Shown here in pieces: positions 5,635-6,398 of a stretch of DNA of 6,398 nucleotides (its first letter is position 1; each line of letters opens with the position of its first letter). The notes beneath the pieces are model-generated. The model was not told the DNA's origin. It made no database searches and worked only from the letters and a program-made list of their open reading frames with translations. This DNA is from an uncultured Hymenobacter sp. Lineage in GTDB: Bacteria > Bacteroidota > Bacteroidia > Cytophagales > Hymenobacteraceae. A program made the translations under genes and the position numbers. The DNA is taken from NCBI GenBank assembly GCA_937871705.1, contig CALMOO010000104.1:1-6398 (forward strand), given 5' to 3'.

Positions 5635-6398
5635 TCAGGCCGAAGCGACTGCCACAGGCGCCGAGTGTAAACTCACTGAGGCTGAGCGGCTCAGAAACTG
5701 GGCCAAACATCGGTTGAAAGCGGTTGAGCGCTCCATCATCGGGGCGTGGCCGCAGTGGTCGAGGAAGCGCAACGTAGCCTGCGGCAGCAAGCGTTCAAAC
5801 TCGTGGGCTACCGACGGAGGAGTAATCGTGTCGTTGAGGCCCCACACCAGCAGCACCGGCACCGCGATGCGGTGCAGCTCGCGCGCCAGGTTGTGGCGCT
5901 GGGCCGAGCGCGCAATGCTAATCATGCGCAGGCACTTGGCGTTGGAATTAGTGACAGCAAACACCTCATCGACCAGCTCCTTGGTGGCCACCGTGGGGTC
6001 GTAGAAGGTGTAGCCTACCCGCTCGCGCACAAAATTGTAGTCGCCGCGCTTAGGGAAGGAGCCACCCATGCCATCCTCAAACAAGCCGCTGCTACCCGTC
6101 AGAATCAATTGGCTGACCCGGTCGGGGTTGTGCAGCGTATAGACTAAGGCAATGTGGCCGCCGAGCGAGTTACCAATCAGCGTGAAGGAGGGGGGTAGGG
6201 CCAGCTTTTCCACAAAGTTTTCCACATACGCCTGCAAGCCCGGCACGGTAGCTTGCAGCAGCGGCATGTCGTAGACGGGCAGCACCGGAATAAGCACGCG
6301 GTAATGCGGCGAAAATTGCTCCACTACCTCCTGCCAGTTGCTGAGCGCGCCAAACAGGCCATGCAGCAGCAGCAACACCGGCCCGCGGCCTTCGTCGA
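5635..6398 (-). CDS. Alpha/beta-fold hydrolase, N-terminus outside the window
   Basis: Probable cytoplasmic serine hydrolase; the substrate is unknown. About 253 residues are visible. The frame stays open to the right edge (DEGRGPVLLLLHG...), so an apparent GTG at 6378 is an internal Val, not the start, and only a short N-terminal piece is missing. Numbering from the first full codon at the edge: the oxyanion-hole motif LHGLFGALSNW at about 11-21, the nucleophile elbow GNSLGGH with Ser77, the acid in WGLNDTITPP (Asp189), and the catalytic His in HCGHAPMMER (His217). A helical cap lies between the elbow and the acid (about 105-170). The order and spacing fit the esterase/MhpC-like branch of the fold, which cannot be narrowed further from sequence. 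The C-terminal tail of about 15 small residues (from SRSASVS) is probably disordered. It lies 123 nt upstream of the CBS gene, with a possible weak terminator between. Confidence 0.93.
   Translation of the reverse strand, partial: DEGRGPVLLLLHGLFGALSNWQEVVEQFSPHYRVLIPVLPVYDMPLLQATVPGLQAYVENFVEKLALPPSFTLIGNSLGGHIALVYTLHNPDRVSQLILTGSSGLFEDGMGGSFPKRGDYNFVRERVGYTFYDPTVATKELVDEVFAVTNSNAKCLRMISIARSAQRHNLARELHRIAVPVLLVWGLNDTITPPSVAHEFERLLPQATLRFLDHCGHAPMMERSTAFNRCLAQFLSRSASVSLHSAPVAVASA

Noticed and set aside
5510..6004. Open frame of 164 codons on the plus strand, crossing the CBS-hydrolase gap
   Set aside because: It spans the intergenic gap and the end of the hydrolase gene and has no motif; the hydrolase catalytic residues on the minus strand decide the coding strand.
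1..6398. Mobile element, CRISPR array, defence or biosynthetic cluster
   Set aside because: No transposase or integrase motif, terminal repeats, regularly spaced repeats or cluster-type enzymes were seen; the genes are core housekeeping and envelope genes with uniform composition.

Overview
This 6.4 kb window looks like chromosomal DNA of a Bacteroidota bacterium, most likely a high-GC member of the Cytophagales such as Hymenobacter. The evidence is GC-rich DNA, start codons without Shine-Dalgarno sequences, a Bacteroidota-type -7 promoter element (TACTTTTG), DUF6089-type outer-membrane barrel proteins, and a gene neighbourhood (CBS protein, NAD kinase, DUF6089, isoprenyl transferase) that I know as typical of this phylum. 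The genus is an inference from style; no marker gene is present.

Every gene I can support lies on the minus strand, so the biological order runs from the right edge to the left. The window opens (6398-5635) with an alpha/beta-fold hydrolase that lacks its N-terminus at the edge. A short gap (5512-5634) holds a possible terminator and an inverted repeat. A compact operon follows: a CBS-domain protein with an ACT-like tail (5511-4834), a small Omp85 (BamA/TamA-like) outer-membrane protein with a GTG start 9 nt later (4824-3250), and NAD kinase 31 nt further on (3218-2316). A hairpin plus T-tract terminator (2314-2281) directly follows nadK.

A new transcription unit begins at once. A -7 element at 2264-2257 precedes two tandem DUF6089 outer-membrane beta-barrel genes (2184-1291 and 1255-485), which look like diverged duplicates. 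A long imperfect hairpin with a T-run (480-424) separates them from uppS, the isoprenyl (undecaprenyl diphosphate) synthase gene, which starts at 365 and runs off the left edge.

Taken together the segment is mostly envelope housekeeping: a lipid-carrier synthase for cell-wall precursors, three outer-membrane barrel proteins, NADP supply, and two proteins of unknown specific role (CBS-ACT and hydrolase). I see no mobile element, CRISPR array, RNA gene, or defence or secondary-metabolite system. The most unusual nucleotide-level signal is a strongly over-represented motif, CTACCCC/GGGGTAG, in both strands, in several reading frames and in intergenic DNA. The least understood genes are the small Omp85 protein and the DUF6089 pair.
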